A stretch of DNA of 64,000 bases from Paenibacillus tyrphae (GCF_024158745.1 NZ_JAMZAW010000004.1:124001-188000), one strand, 5' to 3'. Shown: positions 51,084-60,123, counted from the first letter of the stretch. Translations and numbers: made by a program. Notes: generated by a model not told the origin, from the letters alone.

Positions 51084-51686
51084 TCAAACTTGTTTTTTGG
51101 CACCAAGCTTGTTCTCTTGTCCTTTTAACAGCTTCACGATATTGCTCCGGTGCTTGACCCAAGCGAATACGAAGAGAAGCAGGCTGAGCGTGAAAATTTC
51201 CCGGGAACCGGCCATAAACCATATCAAGATCGGCAAAAGTGCGGTAAACAATAGGGATCCCAGAGAAACGTAACGCGTGACAGCAATAGAAACAATAGCA
51301 ACAATCCCGGCGATAATCGCAGGCAAAAAGGCAAGCGTCGCCATCACTCCGATCGTCGTCGCAATGCCCTTGCCTCCCCGAAACCCGAAAAACACGGGCC
51401 AATTGTGCCCGACGATGACGCTGATCCCAGCAAGCACTTCAAACAGCGGATCGCTCCCGCTCAGCCACGTGCCGATCCAGACGGCTGCCACACCCTTCAA
51501 TACATCCAAGAGAAGCACTGCGATGCCCGGCCCTTTGCCAAGCACCCGCAGCGTGTTCGTAGCCCCTGCGTTCCCGCTTCCGTGTTCGCGTATATCGATG
51601 CCTTTCAGCAGTTTGCCAGCCAAATAACTAAAGCTGATCGAGCCGAGCAAATAACCGATTAAAAGTGAGAGCAAGCTAGTCAACAC
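51084..51686 (-). CDS. plsY: Glycerol-3-phosphate acyltransferase PlsY
   Basis: 200 aa with five or so membrane helices. It uses acyl phosphate to acylate G3P at position 1. The three PlsY motifs are present: the first cytosolic REHGSGNAGATNTLRVLGKGPG, then GHNWPVFFGFRGGKGIAT, then a later VKHRSNIVKLLKGQENKLG. Ten nt after der and next to gpsA, so G3P supply and first acylation are linked. Confidence 0.96.
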   Translation of the reverse strand: MLTSLLSLLIGYLLGSISFSYLAGKLLKGIDIREHGSGNAGATNTLRVLGKGPGIAVLLLDVLKGVAAVWIGTWLSGSDPLFEVLAGISVIVGHNWPVFFGFRGGKGIATTIGVMATLAFLPAIIAGIVAIVSIAVTRYVSLGSLLFTALLPILIWFMAGSREIFTLSLLLFVFAWVKHRSNIVKLLKGQENKLGAKKQV

Positions 51687-51695
51687 GGTTCGCCC

Positions 51696-53018
51696 CTATT
51701 CCTCGTCCGATTTGCGACGCGTAAACATGCGCAGAGGAGTGCCCTCGAAACCGAACGCGCCGCGAATTTTATTTTCCAAATATCGCTGGTAGGAGAAATG
51801 CATCAGCTCCGGATCATTCACGAAGAAAATGATGGTCGGAGGCTTGACCGCCACCTGTGTCGCATAATTGATTCGCAGTCGTTTCCCTTTATCCGTCGGC
51901 GGCGGGTTGATGGCCACGGCATCGGACACGACGTCGTTCAGCACGTGCGTCGCCACGCGCGCCGCATGCTGCTCGGCCACATTGGTCACGACCGGGAACA
52001 GCTTATGCAGCCGCTGCTTCGTCTTGGCCGACAAAAACACGACGGGAGCATAGGTCATAAACAAAAAATGGTCGCGAATTTTTTGTGTGAACTGATGCAT
52101 TGTTTTGTCGTCTTTTTCCACGATATCCCATTTATTCACAACGAAGATCGCCGCTTTGCCCGCCTCGTGCGCATACCCGGCGACATGCTTATCCTGCTCG
52201 ATAATGCCTTCCTCGCCGTCGATGACGACCAGCACGACGTCCGCCCGCTCGATCGCCTTCATAGCGCGCATGACGCTGTACTTCTCCGTCGTCTCGTATA
52301 CTTTGCCGCGCTTGCGCATCCCCGCCGTATCGATAATGACATACTTTTGGCCGTCTTTCTCAAAAGGCGTATCGATCGCATCGCGCGTCGTTCCGGCGAC
52401 ATTGCTGACGATGACGCGCTCTTCTCCCAAAATGGCGTTGACGAGCGACGATTTCCCGACGTTCGGCCGGCCGATCAATGCGACCTTGATCACATCCTCG
52501 CCGTACTCTTCCTCAGTCGTGTCCGGAAAATGCTTGATCACCTCGTCAAGCAGGTCGCCGATTCCCGTGCCGTGAGAGCCGGAGATGCCGACGACTTCGC
52601 CGAAGCCGAGGCTGTAGAACTCGTAAATATCGTCCATCCGCTTCAGATTGTCCACCTTGTTGACGGCAACGATAACCGGCTTTTTCGCCCGGAACAGCAT
52701 TTCCGCGACTTCGCTGTCCGCCGGCGTAATGCCCGCTTTGGCATCCACCATAAACACGATGACGTCCGCTTCCTCGATGGCAAGCTCCGCTTGAACGCGA
52801 ACGGACTTCATGATCTGATCTTCCCCGTCGATCTCAATCCCGCCGGTGTCGATGACGCTGAACTCGGTGTCCAGCCACTCTCCTCTGCCGTACAGCCGGT
52901 CCCGGGTAACCCCCGGTTTATCTTCCACAATAGCCAGCTTATCGCCGATAATACGGTTAAATACCGTAGATTTGCCCACGTTCGGACGGCCGACAATCGC
53001 TACGATTGGTCTTGCCAT
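51696..53018 (-). CDS. der: Ribosome biogenesis GTPase Der
   Basis: 440 aa double-GTPase needed for 50S subunit maturation. First G domain: GRPNVGKST near residue 9, DTGGIE, NKVD. Second: GRPNVGKSS near residue 183, DTAGMR, NKWD. A KH-like domain finishes the protein, with a basic tail. ATG 53018 is chosen (AGAAGGGA 9 nt upstream) over an ATG three codons earlier. A promoter and small hairpin lie upstream. Confidence 0.97.
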   Translation of the reverse strand: MARPIVAIVGRPNVGKSTVFNRIIGDKLAIVEDKPGVTRDRLYGRGEWLDTEFSVIDTGGIEIDGEDQIMKSVRVQAELAIEEADVIVFMVDAKAGITPADSEVAEMLFRAKKPVIVAVNKVDNLKRMDDIYEFYSLGFGEVVGISGSHGTGIGDLLDEVIKHFPDTTEEEYGEDVIKVALIGRPNVGKSSLVNAILGEERVIVSNVAGTTRDAIDTPFEKDGQKYVIIDTAGMRKRGKVYETTEKYSVMRAMKAIERADVVLVVIDGEEGIIEQDKHVAGYAHEAGKAAIFVVNKWDIVEKDDKTMHQFTQKIRDHFLFMTYAPVVFLSAKTKQRLHKLFPVVTNVAEQHAARVATHVLNDVVSDAVAINPPPTDKGKRLRINYATQVAVKPPTIIFFVNDPELMHFSYQRYLENKIRGAFGFEGTPLRMFTRRKSDEE

Positions 53019-53133
53019 GCACTTCATTCCCTTCTTTGACTACCGCAATGTTGCTTCATGTCTCCCTCCGCCGTTCAGCCAAGGGACGTTATGTACAAAG
53101 ACAAGCCTTTTTTCAAGGCTTGCAAGCTCTGAT

Positions 53134-53162
53134 ATTATATCAAAATCGAATTCACAAGTAAA
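53134..53162 (-). promoter_or_regulatory. Sigma-A promoter of der (extended -10)
   Basis: Minus strand TTTACT, 17-nt spacer, TATAAT preceded by TGA. A hairpin CAAGCCUU/AAGGCUUG (53102-53122) lies a few bases after the start; its U-tract is weak. Confidence 0.7.
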
Positions 53163-53195
53163 TGAACGAAACGTTAGCGGGCAGCCTTCCAACCG

Positions 53196-53378
53196 CTAAT
53201 GCTTCACTAAAATAACGATTCCATTCTCCAAATCGTGGGCCGCCGCATCCAAAATTTTTTCCAACTTAAAGGCTACTTTCTGCTGATGATTGGCATCGTC
53301 TGCAATAAAGATGGGAGCTCCGCCTGCCACCGTTTGCCGGTTTGCTTCAATAGCCACCACCGCCATAATTTGTCCCAT
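53196..53378 (-). CDS. Capping complex subunit for YIEGIA
   Basis: 60 aa, MGQIMAVVAIEANRQTVAGG then PIFIADDANHQQKVAFKLEK. It matches the small protein family found next to YIEGIA genes in spore formers (annotated as a capping complex subunit). GGGAGGA precedes the ATG; it begins 5 nt after the YIEGIA stop. No membrane segment. Its role is inferred from the pairing only. Confidence 0.78.
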   Translation of the reverse strand: MGQIMAVVAIEANRQTVAGGAPIFIADDANHQQKVAFKLEKILDAAAHDLENGIVILVKH

Positions 53379-53383
53379 AAGCG

Positions 53384-54298
53384 CTATCCTCCCGCTTTTC
53401 CGCCGGTTTGCACATGCGCTTCGCTCGGCATCCGCACTGCGCTTTCCAGCACCGGCGAGTTCATCGCGACTTGCCGGGCTTTCTCCGGATCTTGCTCCTG
53501 CGGAAGCAGAAGCACAGCCAGCCGCCCGTCCTCCATATTCAGCTTGGCCAACGGTACGAGCGCCGGTTCGCCTTCGTCGCGATGGACGCCCATGATCGTT
53601 GACACATCATGCAGCAGCGCCTGCCGCTGTCCCGGGTTAGCCAAAGTAACCCTTGCATTTTTGTTTTTGGGCACAAGCACAATACCGATGGCTTTTTTCC
53701 GGATGACGTTTTGCGTATCACTCAATCCTACGTTCATGATATAAATGTCGTCTACAAACAGATTCGGTCCGTCCAGCCGCACCTGGCCGATGTTTACATT
53801 TGCAATGCGGGACAAGGTTTTGCCCGTCTTGAACATATTGGTGACCAGAATAGCCGCAATGCCGGCCACTATCCCCCAATACCAGGGAAACACGATACCG
53901 AAGAACGCCGTGGCAAACGCGGTAAAAATGACTAAATAGTTGCGCCCTTCAAATACCATTGCAATCCCTTCGATATAGGTCGCTCCCCGCGGTACCAGCT
54001 CCAGGCTGTCGATCTTGCTCAGCGTCTGACGCTCCATATTGCGGACGTCCCGGAACTGCTGCGCCGCCATAGCCAAAAACGTCATGGCCGTATAGTTCTT
54101 ATCCAGCAGCGAAGGGACGGCAACCGATCCGAGCCCCGCCGCAATGACGCCCAAGGAAAGGTGAATGATTTTGCCGTGAGGATAAGTCGGATATTGCCGG
54201 TAATCGGTTCGCAGCATCGTCAGCCGGGCCAGCACACCGAACACTACGCCCAGTATGATTCCTACGGTATATTTTTGCTCCACCAGCCAAGCCCACAT
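53384..54298 (-). CDS. YIEGIA family membrane protein
   Basis: 304 aa containing the defining YIEGIA sequence (RGATYIEGIAMVFEG). About four or five hydrophobic helices fill the N-terminal two thirds (VGIILGVVFGVLARL, LSLGVIAAGLGSVAVP, AFATAFFGIVFPWYWGIVAG), followed by a soluble C-terminal domain. The family is found in spore-forming Firmicutes; the function is not established. The start is placed at ATG 54298 (AAGGAG 11 nt upstream); 52 further codons are open but lack features. Precedes its small partner gene. Confidence 0.85.
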   Translation of the reverse strand: MWAWLVEQKYTVGIILGVVFGVLARLTMLRTDYRQYPTYPHGKIIHLSLGVIAAGLGSVAVPSLLDKNYTAMTFLAMAAQQFRDVRNMERQTLSKIDSLELVPRGATYIEGIAMVFEGRNYLVIFTAFATAFFGIVFPWYWGIVAGIAAILVTNMFKTGKTLSRIANVNIGQVRLDGPNLFVDDIYIMNVGLSDTQNVIRKKAIGIVLVPKNKNARVTLANPGQRQALLHDVSTIMGVHRDEGEPALVPLAKLNMEDGRLAVLLLPQEQDPEKARQVAMNSPVLESAVRMPSEAHVQTGGKAGG

Positions 54299-54341
54299 GT
54301 CGATCACGTCTCCTTCCTTCTTGGGCAACAGCCTCTGCCAG

Positions 54342-54980
54342 TCAATCGTTCTCCGGCTCTCTGCCCGACCTAACCCTTTGCCGCACACGATTAAATGCCA
54401 GCTTCGTTCCCGCGACCATCCCTTCCAGCAGCAGAGAACAGCTTCGGGCCGCAAAGGCCGTCAGCCACCATTCATCCTGAAATTCCGCTTGCCCGAGCGT
54501 CATCTCCATCTGTTCCCGGTGCGCGTAGGCGGACATAACGTCGCCGATCAGCAGTCCGAGCGACAGCCCTGCGATCTGCAGCGGCGGCCAACGCAGCAGA
54601 GCCGCTGCCAAAAAACCGACGCTTGAGGCAACGGTCCATTCCGAGCTGAACCAGATGACCGCGGGCATCAGATGCAGCGTCTCTTTCAGGAAGAAATAAA
54701 CCGATCCGAGCAGCAGGGCGATGGAGAGCAAATGGAACCGATACAAAAAGCTCGGCGTGCGAACCAAGATCCAGAACGAAACAGCCATCAGCAGCAAAGT
54801 GCAGCCGTATACCCGAATCCCGCCCCAGTCCGTGCTCCACCGCATAAACAATATCCAAAGCATAAAAAAAAGAAGTAGACTCGTAGGAGTAATACCTCTT
54901 AATATGACGTTCATCCAGCCACTGGCGAACAAAATCAGCGCAACGACGATTAACAATAAGGACACGTAACCCGCATTCAT
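54342..54980 (-). CDS. yphA: YphA-like membrane protein
   Basis: 212 aa with six or so hydrophobic helices (VSLLLIVVALILFASGWM, SLLLFFMLWILFM, YGCTLLLMAVSFWILV), an Arg-rich C-terminus and no catalytic motif. By place and topology it matches B. subtilis YphA, a conserved Bacilli membrane protein of unknown function near der and fni. Confidence 0.8.
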   Translation of the reverse strand: MNAGYVSLLLIVVALILFASGWMNVILRGITPTSLLLFFMLWILFMRWSTDWGGIRVYGCTLLLMAVSFWILVRTPSFLYRFHLLSIALLLGSVYFFLKETLHLMPAVIWFSSEWTVASSVGFLAAALLRWPPLQIAGLSLGLLIGDVMSAYAHREQMEMTLGQAEFQDEWWLTAFAARSCSLLLEGMVAGTKLAFNRVRQRVRSGREPEND

Positions 54981-55055
54981 TCGCTCTCACCCGCAGAAAA
55001 AGCTTGTTCCTCTTTTTCCTTAGTATGGCTTTCTTTATTTAGTTTTAGTCAATCC

Positions 55056-56126
55056 TTAAGCGTAGCCCAATCGCCTGGCGTATGTGGATACATCCATTCC
55101 CCGGTTCGAGCACCACTCTGCCGTTTCCGACGTAATGACGACCGGAAGTTCGTGCAGAGCTTCAATTCGGGATGCGCCCAACGCCGTCATCAACAGCCGG
55201 AGCTCCTGATGCCATGAGGTAATTTGCCCGATCAACGCTTCGGTCCCCGATGTTCGCAGCACTCGCAGCATGGCTCCGGCCATACCGACTGCTGAGGCTC
55301 CGAGCGTTAATGCTTTGCAAATCTCAAGCGCGCCTGTAATGCCGCCTGTCGCCACGATCGCCACGTCCGGCCGGTTCAGACGACGCTTGGCCTCCAATAC
55401 TTCTAACAGCGCGATGCTGGTCTTGCAGCCCCAATCGTTAAGCCAATCCATCGGCAGATCGCGCCGGGCATTCTCGATTGCGGCAAAATTGGTACCTCCC
55501 GATCCGCCAACATCGATACATCCAACACCGCAGTCGATCAGCTTCTCGGCGCTTTCTCGCACCATGCCGAAGCCGACCTCCTTGACGATAACGGGAACGC
55601 CCGCCCGTTCAATGATCGTCCGGATCCGCTCCAGCATTCCCCGGAAATCTCTGTCCCCTTCGGGCATGATCAGTTCCTGCATCACATTCAGGTGGATTTG
55701 AAGCCCGTCGGCTTGCAGCATGTCCACCGCTCTTAGCGCTTGCTCCAGCGTCGCTTCGCTTCCAAGATTGCCAAATACGATGCCGCGCGGGTTTATCTTT
55801 CTTACGATACGGTAGCTTTCAGCCGTCTCCGGGTTTTTGATGGCGGCCATCTGCGAACCTACCGCCATGGCAAGTCCCGTCTCTCGAGCGGCAACGGCAA
55901 GCTCTCGGTTAATTTCTTCGGTCTCGCGGGCTCCTCCGGTCATGGCATTAATAACAATCGGCGAGCTCAATAAGAGTTCGCCGATTCGGGTATGCAATGC
56001 TATGGATTCCGAAGAAATACCGGGGAGACAATTATGGACCAGCTTGATATCGCGGAAGCCCTGCTCGCCGCTTTGCCCAAGCCGGAGCGCATGATGAACA
56101 TGCTCCATTTTTCGTGGTATGCGCAC
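55056..56126 (-). CDS. fni: Type 2 isopentenyl-diphosphate delta-isomerase
   Basis: 356 aa FMN- and NAD(P)H-dependent TIM-barrel enzyme interconverting IPP and DMAPP. The N-terminal RKMEHVHHALRLGQ, the flavin region INAMTGGA, HLNVMQELIMPEGDRDF and the phosphate-binding IDVGGSGGTNFA and VATGGI blocks are diagnostic. It feeds the prenyl synthases (hepS/hepT) encoded 15 kb away. It corresponds to B. subtilis ypgA/fni. Confidence 0.96.
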   Translation of the reverse strand: MRIPRKMEHVHHALRLGQSGEQGFRDIKLVHNCLPGISSESIALHTRIGELLLSSPIVINAMTGGARETEEINRELAVAARETGLAMAVGSQMAAIKNPETAESYRIVRKINPRGIVFGNLGSEATLEQALRAVDMLQADGLQIHLNVMQELIMPEGDRDFRGMLERIRTIIERAGVPVIVKEVGFGMVRESAEKLIDCGVGCIDVGGSGGTNFAAIENARRDLPMDWLNDWGCKTSIALLEVLEAKRRLNRPDVAIVATGGITGALEICKALTLGASAVGMAGAMLRVLRTSGTEALIGQITSWHQELRLLMTALGASRIEALHELPVVITSETAEWCSNRGMDVSTYARRLGYA

Positions 56127-56159
56127 CCCTGATTCCTCTTTTCGTCTATAGACAGCGGT

Positions 56160-57374
56160 TTACTTGAATTTGCTCAGCTTGTCGCCAAAACGCTCTCCGA
56201 GCGTCAGGTTTAGGCCTTGAAGCTCTTCGTGGGAAACGGATTCCCGTTTCGGCGCACGCTCTCTTTCCGGTCTCGGTTCACGGGCAGGTGCTTCTTCCGT
56301 CTCTTTGATGCTGAGCGAGATGCGCTTCTCGCCCGGGTTCATATCCAACACTTTCACTTGAACCTCTTGACCTTCCTTCAGCACTTCGAACGGCGTTGCA
56401 ATGTGACGGTGTGCGATTTGGGAAATATGAACCAATCCCTCAACGCCAGGAGCGACTTCGATGAACGCGCCGAATTGCACGAGCCGTTTAACGGTACCGG
56501 TGACGATATCCCCGATGTTGATTTTGTTCTTAACGGATTCCCAAGGTCCCGGCTGCGTAGCTTTGATGCTCAAGGAGATGCGCTCGTTGGCCGGATCCAA
56601 TTTCAGAACTTGAACGCGAACTTGGTCGCCTTCCTTCACGACTTCGGAAGCATGCTCGACATGATGCCAAGCCATCTCGGAAATATGAACGAGTCCGTCC
56701 ACGCCGCCGATATCGACAAATGCGCCGAATTGCGTCAAGCGTTGAACCGTACCGGTCAGCTCTTGACCGACCGACAGTTTGGAAATCGTTTCTTGCTTTT
56801 TCGCTTCGAACTCTTCATCCAGCACGTCTTTTTGGGAAAGAATGACTTTGTTTTTCTCGCGGTCCATTTCTTTCACGCGCAGACGCAGCGTGCGGCCTTT
56901 GTAATCACTGAAATCTTCGACGAACGTGCGCTCAACCATGGAAGCCGGAACGAATCCGCGCAGACCTACGTCAACGACAAGACCGCCTTTAACCACTTCG
57001 GCAACTTTCGCTTCGAGGATCGTTTTGTTTTCCATGTCCGCTGCAAGCTTCTCCCACGATTTCTCGCTGTCGATGGCGCGTTTGGAAAGCACAAGCTTTT
57101 CCTTATTGTCATCGATGGTAACAACTTTCAGCTCGATGTCTTGACCGACTTGTACGATCTCTTCCGCATTGTCCAGTTGGACGGACGAAAGCTCGCGCAC
57201 TGGCACGATGCCGTCGTATTTGTAACCTACGTCGACAACCGCTTGATCCGCATCCACTTTAATGACTTTGCCAGTAACGATGTCGCCTTTTTTGATAATG
57301 CTGACATTCGCCATGGACTCTTCTTGAGATACCTCTGCGGATTGAACTTCTTGATCTTTTGTTTCTTCTGACAT
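56160..57374 (-). CDS. rpsA: 30S ribosomal protein S1 homologue (YpfD)
   Basis: 404 aa with four S1 RNA-binding domains: about residues 28-95, 112-180, 198-268 and 285-353. Each contains the fold's repeated G-x-V-x-x (for example GDIVTGKVIKVDADQAVVDV and VGQELTGTVQRLTQFGAFVDIGGVDGLVHISEM). Low-GC Firmicutes S1 is shorter than the six-domain E. coli protein and is not essential in B. subtilis. An acidic N-terminus and a basic Arg/Glu-rich tail flank the domains. ATG 57374 has AAGGAGGG 9 nt upstream. Confidence 0.95.
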   Translation of the reverse strand: MSEETKDQEVQSAEVSQEESMANVSIIKKGDIVTGKVIKVDADQAVVDVGYKYDGIVPVRELSSVQLDNAEEIVQVGQDIELKVVTIDDNKEKLVLSKRAIDSEKSWEKLAADMENKTILEAKVAEVVKGGLVVDVGLRGFVPASMVERTFVEDFSDYKGRTLRLRVKEMDREKNKVILSQKDVLDEEFEAKKQETISKLSVGQELTGTVQRLTQFGAFVDIGGVDGLVHISEMAWHHVEHASEVVKEGDQVRVQVLKLDPANERISLSIKATQPGPWESVKNKINIGDIVTGTVKRLVQFGAFIEVAPGVEGLVHISQIAHRHIATPFEVLKEGQEVQVKVLDMNPGEKRISLSIKETEEAPAREPRPERERAPKRESVSHEELQGLNLTLGERFGDKLSKFK

Positions 57375-57465
57375 GTCCAATTACCCTCCTTAAACAACCT
57401 GACAACGTGTAATGTATTTGGATAAAAAATTTACTTCATCATTTTCTTAAGTATGCCACAATTTA

Positions 57466-58047
57466 TCATTTCGATTCGTGCTGCTTGACCATGCTTCGGA
57501 TCGTGCTCATGATTTTGTCGGTCGCCTGTTCCAAGCCTTCCGAACCGCTGTTCTCAAATTCGCTTAAATCGACTGGCGGACCATACACGACCTTCATTTG
57601 CCGAAACGGCTTATAATTGCCGATAATGGCTGCCGGAATGACTACAGCCCCAGATTTCAATGCCAGGCTGGCCGCTCCCTTTTTACCCATGCCTCCCGCG
57701 TTGCTGCGCGTCCCTTCAGGGAAAATGCCCATAACCTCGCCGTCTTTAAGCAGCTGCAGCGACAAGCGGATCGATTCTTTGCTGACACCACCGCGTTTGA
57801 CGGGAAATGCCGCTATTCTCGGCAAAACGTACCCCAAAACGGGAACGTCGAACAGCTCGGCCTTGGCCATGTAATGCACCTTTCGCTTCAGCGGAGAGCC
57901 CATCAGCGGCGGGTCCCAGTTGCTGGTGTGGTTGCCGCACAGAACGACGGCGCCTTCGGCGGGAATGTTCTCGATCCCTTCCGCCCGCAAAAAAAACACG
58001 GTGCGGAACAAGACGCGAAAAATCCCTCGAAAAAAGACGTACAACAT
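57466..58047 (-). CDS. plsC: 1-acyl-sn-glycerol-3-phosphate acyltransferase
   Basis: 193 aa. It makes phosphatidic acid from lysophosphatidic acid. The HX4D motif is NHTSNWDP, and the second block is FPEGTRSNAGGMGKKGAA. One N-terminal hydrophobic helix (LYVFFRGIFRVLFRTVFFL) anchors it. The start at 58047 is 1 nt after the cmk stop, with GGGGGG upstream. It provides the step after PlsY, though the genes are 6 kb apart. Confidence 0.95.
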   Translation of the reverse strand: MLYVFFRGIFRVLFRTVFFLRAEGIENIPAEGAVVLCGNHTSNWDPPLMGSPLKRKVHYMAKAELFDVPVLGYVLPRIAAFPVKRGGVSKESIRLSLQLLKDGEVMGIFPEGTRSNAGGMGKKGAASLALKSGAVVIPAAIIGNYKPFRQMKVVYGPPVDLSEFENSGSEGLEQATDKIMSTIRSMVKQHESK

Positions 58048-58048
58048 G

Positions 58049-58729
58049 CTACTGCCCCCCACCGACCCGGAGCCTGCAAAGCTCCAAAATGCGATCCACC
58101 ACTTGCGGTATCGTCATCTCGGTCGTATCCAGCAGTACGGCATCCGGCGCTTTCACAAGCGGCGAAGCCTCGCGTTGCTCGTCCATCCGGTCCCGCTCCG
58201 CAATATCGCGCTCCAATCTCTCAAGCGTGATATCCGGCTGCGAATCGCAAATTTCTTTGAACCGGCGTTGGGCACGGACGCTGACGCTTGCGGTCAAAAA
58301 CACCTTGACCTCGGCGTCCGGCAACACATGACTGCCGATATCCCGGCCATCCATGACAATTCCTTTGCTTCGGGCCATTTCCTGCTGTTTGGCGGTAAGG
58401 ATACTGCGAATTTCAGCGATGGAAGCGATTCTGGAGACGTTTCCGGTCACCTCCGCAAGGCGAATCATGCCCGTCACGTCTTCGCCATCGACAAAGACCA
58501 TTTGGCCATCGCTGCCCGGCACTAAGCGAATGTCCATACAGCCTGTGAGCGCAATCATGTCCGAGATCTGTTCCGCTTGAAGGCCTTCCCGTAAAATCTT
58601 CCAGGTCACGGCTCGGTACATGGCTCCCGTATCGACATAAACGAAGCCGAGCGCACCGGCGACCAGACGAGCGATCGTGCTTTTCCCCGCTCCCGCCGGA
58701 CCGTCGATTGCGATGTTAAACTTTTCCAA
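58049..58729 (-). CDS. cmk: Cytidylate kinase
   Basis: 226 aa P-loop kinase phosphorylating CMP and dCMP. Walker A is GPAGAGKST (10-18); VDTGAMYRAVT, MDGRDIGSHVLP and the KVFLTASVSVRAQRRFKE block match the family. The start is TTG with AAGGAGG 7 nt upstream. It heads cmk-plsC behind its own promoter and a short attenuator-like hairpin. Same cmk-ypfD pairing as B. subtilis. Confidence 0.96.
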   Translation of the reverse strand: MEKFNIAIDGPAGAGKSTIARLVAGALGFVYVDTGAMYRAVTWKILREGLQAEQISDMIALTGCMDIRLVPGSDGQMVFVDGEDVTGMIRLAEVTGNVSRIASIAEIRSILTAKQQEMARSKGIVMDGRDIGSHVLPDAEVKVFLTASVSVRAQRRFKEICDSQPDITLERLERDIAERDRMDEQREASPLVKAPDAVLLDTTEMTIPQVVDRILELCRLRVGGGQ

Positions 58730-58769
58730 GATGCGGCCTCCTTACAAAATGAAGCGGACGAGCAGCCTG

Positions 58770-58791
58770 AAAAAAAAACAGGCCGAAGCCT
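58770..58791 (-). promoter_or_regulatory. Attenuator-like hairpin in the cmk leader
   Basis: Minus RNA AGGC-UUCG-GCCU-G then nine U: a short terminator with an ultra-stable UUCG loop only a few nt after the predicted start. The 3' arm can instead pair GCCUG (58783-58779) with CAGGC (58768-58764), which loops out the U-tract and would relieve termination. Confidence 0.55.
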
Positions 58792-58803
58792 CGAACGAAG
58801 AAA

Positions 58804-58833
58804 ATTATACCATAGTTTTACCGTGGATTGCAA
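58804..58833 (-). promoter_or_regulatory. Sigma-A promoter of cmk (extended -10)
   Basis: Minus strand TTGCAA, 18-nt spacer, TATAAT preceded by TGG. Predicted start about 58797. Confidence 0.75.
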
Positions 58834-58850
58834 AACTCACGCACCCTCCA

Positions 58851-59084
58851 TTATTTTCCTTCCGCGGCCTGAAGCCGGGACATCGAATATGGAAGTCCCT
58901 CCAACTGCTCTACCTTGACTAAAACATAACGGATTCGCGGGTTAAGAAGCAGCAATTGGGAAGCGACCAAAGCAATGGCGCATCCCGCCAATGCCCAGGC
59001 AATCCATCGTTCCGCCCGATGGGCAAACTGCAAAAATAATTCTTCGTACCTATCGTCCGATTCATTTTGATTCTTTGTATTCAT
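58851..59084 (-). CDS. ypfB: YpfB-like small membrane protein (DUF5359)
   Basis: 77 aa with one transmembrane helix (WIAWALAGCAIALVASQLLLL), then the family sequence NPRIRYVLVKVEQLEGLPY. The N-terminal ~28 residues are charged and extra compared with B. subtilis YpfB. Located as expected between cmk and ypfA. Function unknown. Confidence 0.8.
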   Translation of the reverse strand: MNTKNQNESDDRYEELFLQFAHRAERWIAWALAGCAIALVASQLLLLNPRIRYVLVKVEQLEGLPYSMSRLQAAEGK

Positions 59085-59149
59085 CCGCGGCCACCACGCC
59101 CATCCAATATTTGGGGGATAGTGTGCCCGTCATGCCAAGTTATTATGTA

Positions 59150-59803
59150 TTATCTTTTGCGGAAATCAAGCTGCCGCTCAAAGCAGTACCGGATAATTTT
59201 TTGGCGGTCGCGGTCCGTGATCTCCGAAAAGCGCATCATGACCTGCTTTTTGCCCGTCTCCAGCTCTTTGACGCGAACGATTTCGCTTTTGAACGGCACA
59301 TGCTCGATCTGGCCGTTCTTGAACGGGACAAGCAGCCAGCATTCGACCGTGTGGCCGGACTCCACTGGCACGTAGCCTTCACATAGGAACGATATGCCTC
59401 CACCTCCGACATCGTCGGTCAGCGATACGAACTGCAGCTGCTCCGAGAATTTCACGGCGATTTCGAGTATGGCCGGCACGCGCAAAAAGTTGCGGCGCTG
59501 CACTTTCGTGATCGATTCGGGATCCGGTTTTTTGATCAGGACAAGCCGGATCACATCATCGGAAAATCCGAGTACGGACGAGTTGAAGTAGTTCTTGACG
59601 CCGCCCTCGGTTATAAAATAAACGGAAAGCTCGTCGCCCGGATACAAACGCTTCAGCTTCCCCGATTTGTCGTTCATAGGAATTTCCATGCTGATATACG
59701 CATCCGAGACGTTTGTAATTCTGGATTTATATTCCTGCTTCGCCTCTTCTTCATCGATGGAATTGATTTGGATAAAAAGCGTCTGGTTTACTTTCGGCAG
59801 CAA
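59150..59803 (-). CDS. ypfA: YpfA-type PilZ domain c-di-GMP receptor
   Basis: 217 aa, exactly the B. subtilis YpfA (DgrA) length, if it starts at the TTG at 59803 (GGAGG 8 nt upstream) and not at a GTG three codons earlier that overlaps the SD. An N-terminal YcgR-like domain precedes the PilZ domain, whose c-di-GMP motifs are Q-R-R-N-F-L-R and DVGGGGISF. In B. subtilis it brakes flagellar motility when bound to c-di-GMP. Confidence 0.92.
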   Translation of the reverse strand: MLPKVNQTLFIQINSIDEEEAKQEYKSRITNVSDAYISMEIPMNDKSGKLKRLYPGDELSVYFITEGGVKNYFNSSVLGFSDDVIRLVLIKKPDPESITKVQRRNFLRVPAILEIAVKFSEQLQFVSLTDDVGGGGISFLCEGYVPVESGHTVECWLLVPFKNGQIEHVPFKSEIVRVKELETGKKQVMMRFSEITDRDRQKIIRYCFERQLDFRKR

Positions 59804-59920
59804 TCGGCTCACCTCCCCGGAGTGTAAACTTCGATAAGTCCAAGCTTTATTATAGCACGTGAAGAAAATATGGGAAGGGGTGAGCGCACAGCGTTCGGAG
59901 TTTCTTCTTTGGAGCGTTGC

Positions 59921-59953
59921 GGGACGGTGAGAGGGACGGTGAGAGGACGGTGG
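59921..59953. repeat. 12-bp tandem repeat
   Basis: GGGACGGTGAGA occurs twice in tandem (59921, 59933), then a partial third copy (GGACGGTGG). Confidence 0.8.
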
Positions 59954-59963
59954 CGCGGCCTGC

Positions 59964-60076
59964 GGCGAAATCGCGATTGGCTAATGCTCAGACACGTTTT
60001 GACCCGGTCCCATGGAACAATTTTCCTATGGAATTGGGACCAGGTCAAAAAACTCGCCGCCAATCGCGATTTCGCC
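59964..60076. repeat. 113-bp nested inverted repeat between ypfA and ypeB
   Basis: Outer arms GGCGAAATCGCGATTGGC (59964-59981) and its exact complement at 60059-60076 (18/18). Inner arms TTTTGACCCGGTCCCA (59997-60012) and 60035-60050 match 15 of 16; the odd position is a U-G pair only in minus-strand RNA. An AT-rich ~20-nt centre follows. It lies beyond the ypeB terminator. With the tandem repeat, it accounts for most of the 371-nt ypfA-ypeB gap; no coding frame is convincing there. Confidence 0.88.
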
Positions 60077-60123
60077 TTCGGCTCATCACCAAGTACCACC
60101 CCAAACAAAAGAAGCAAGAATGC

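Noticed and set aside
51798..53039. 413-codon plus-strand frame
   Set aside because: Antisense to der, with a His/Arg/Asp-rich translation typical of shadows.
56217..57371. 384-codon plus-strand frame
   Set aside because: Antisense to the S1 gene; repeats in it only mirror the S1 domain repeats.
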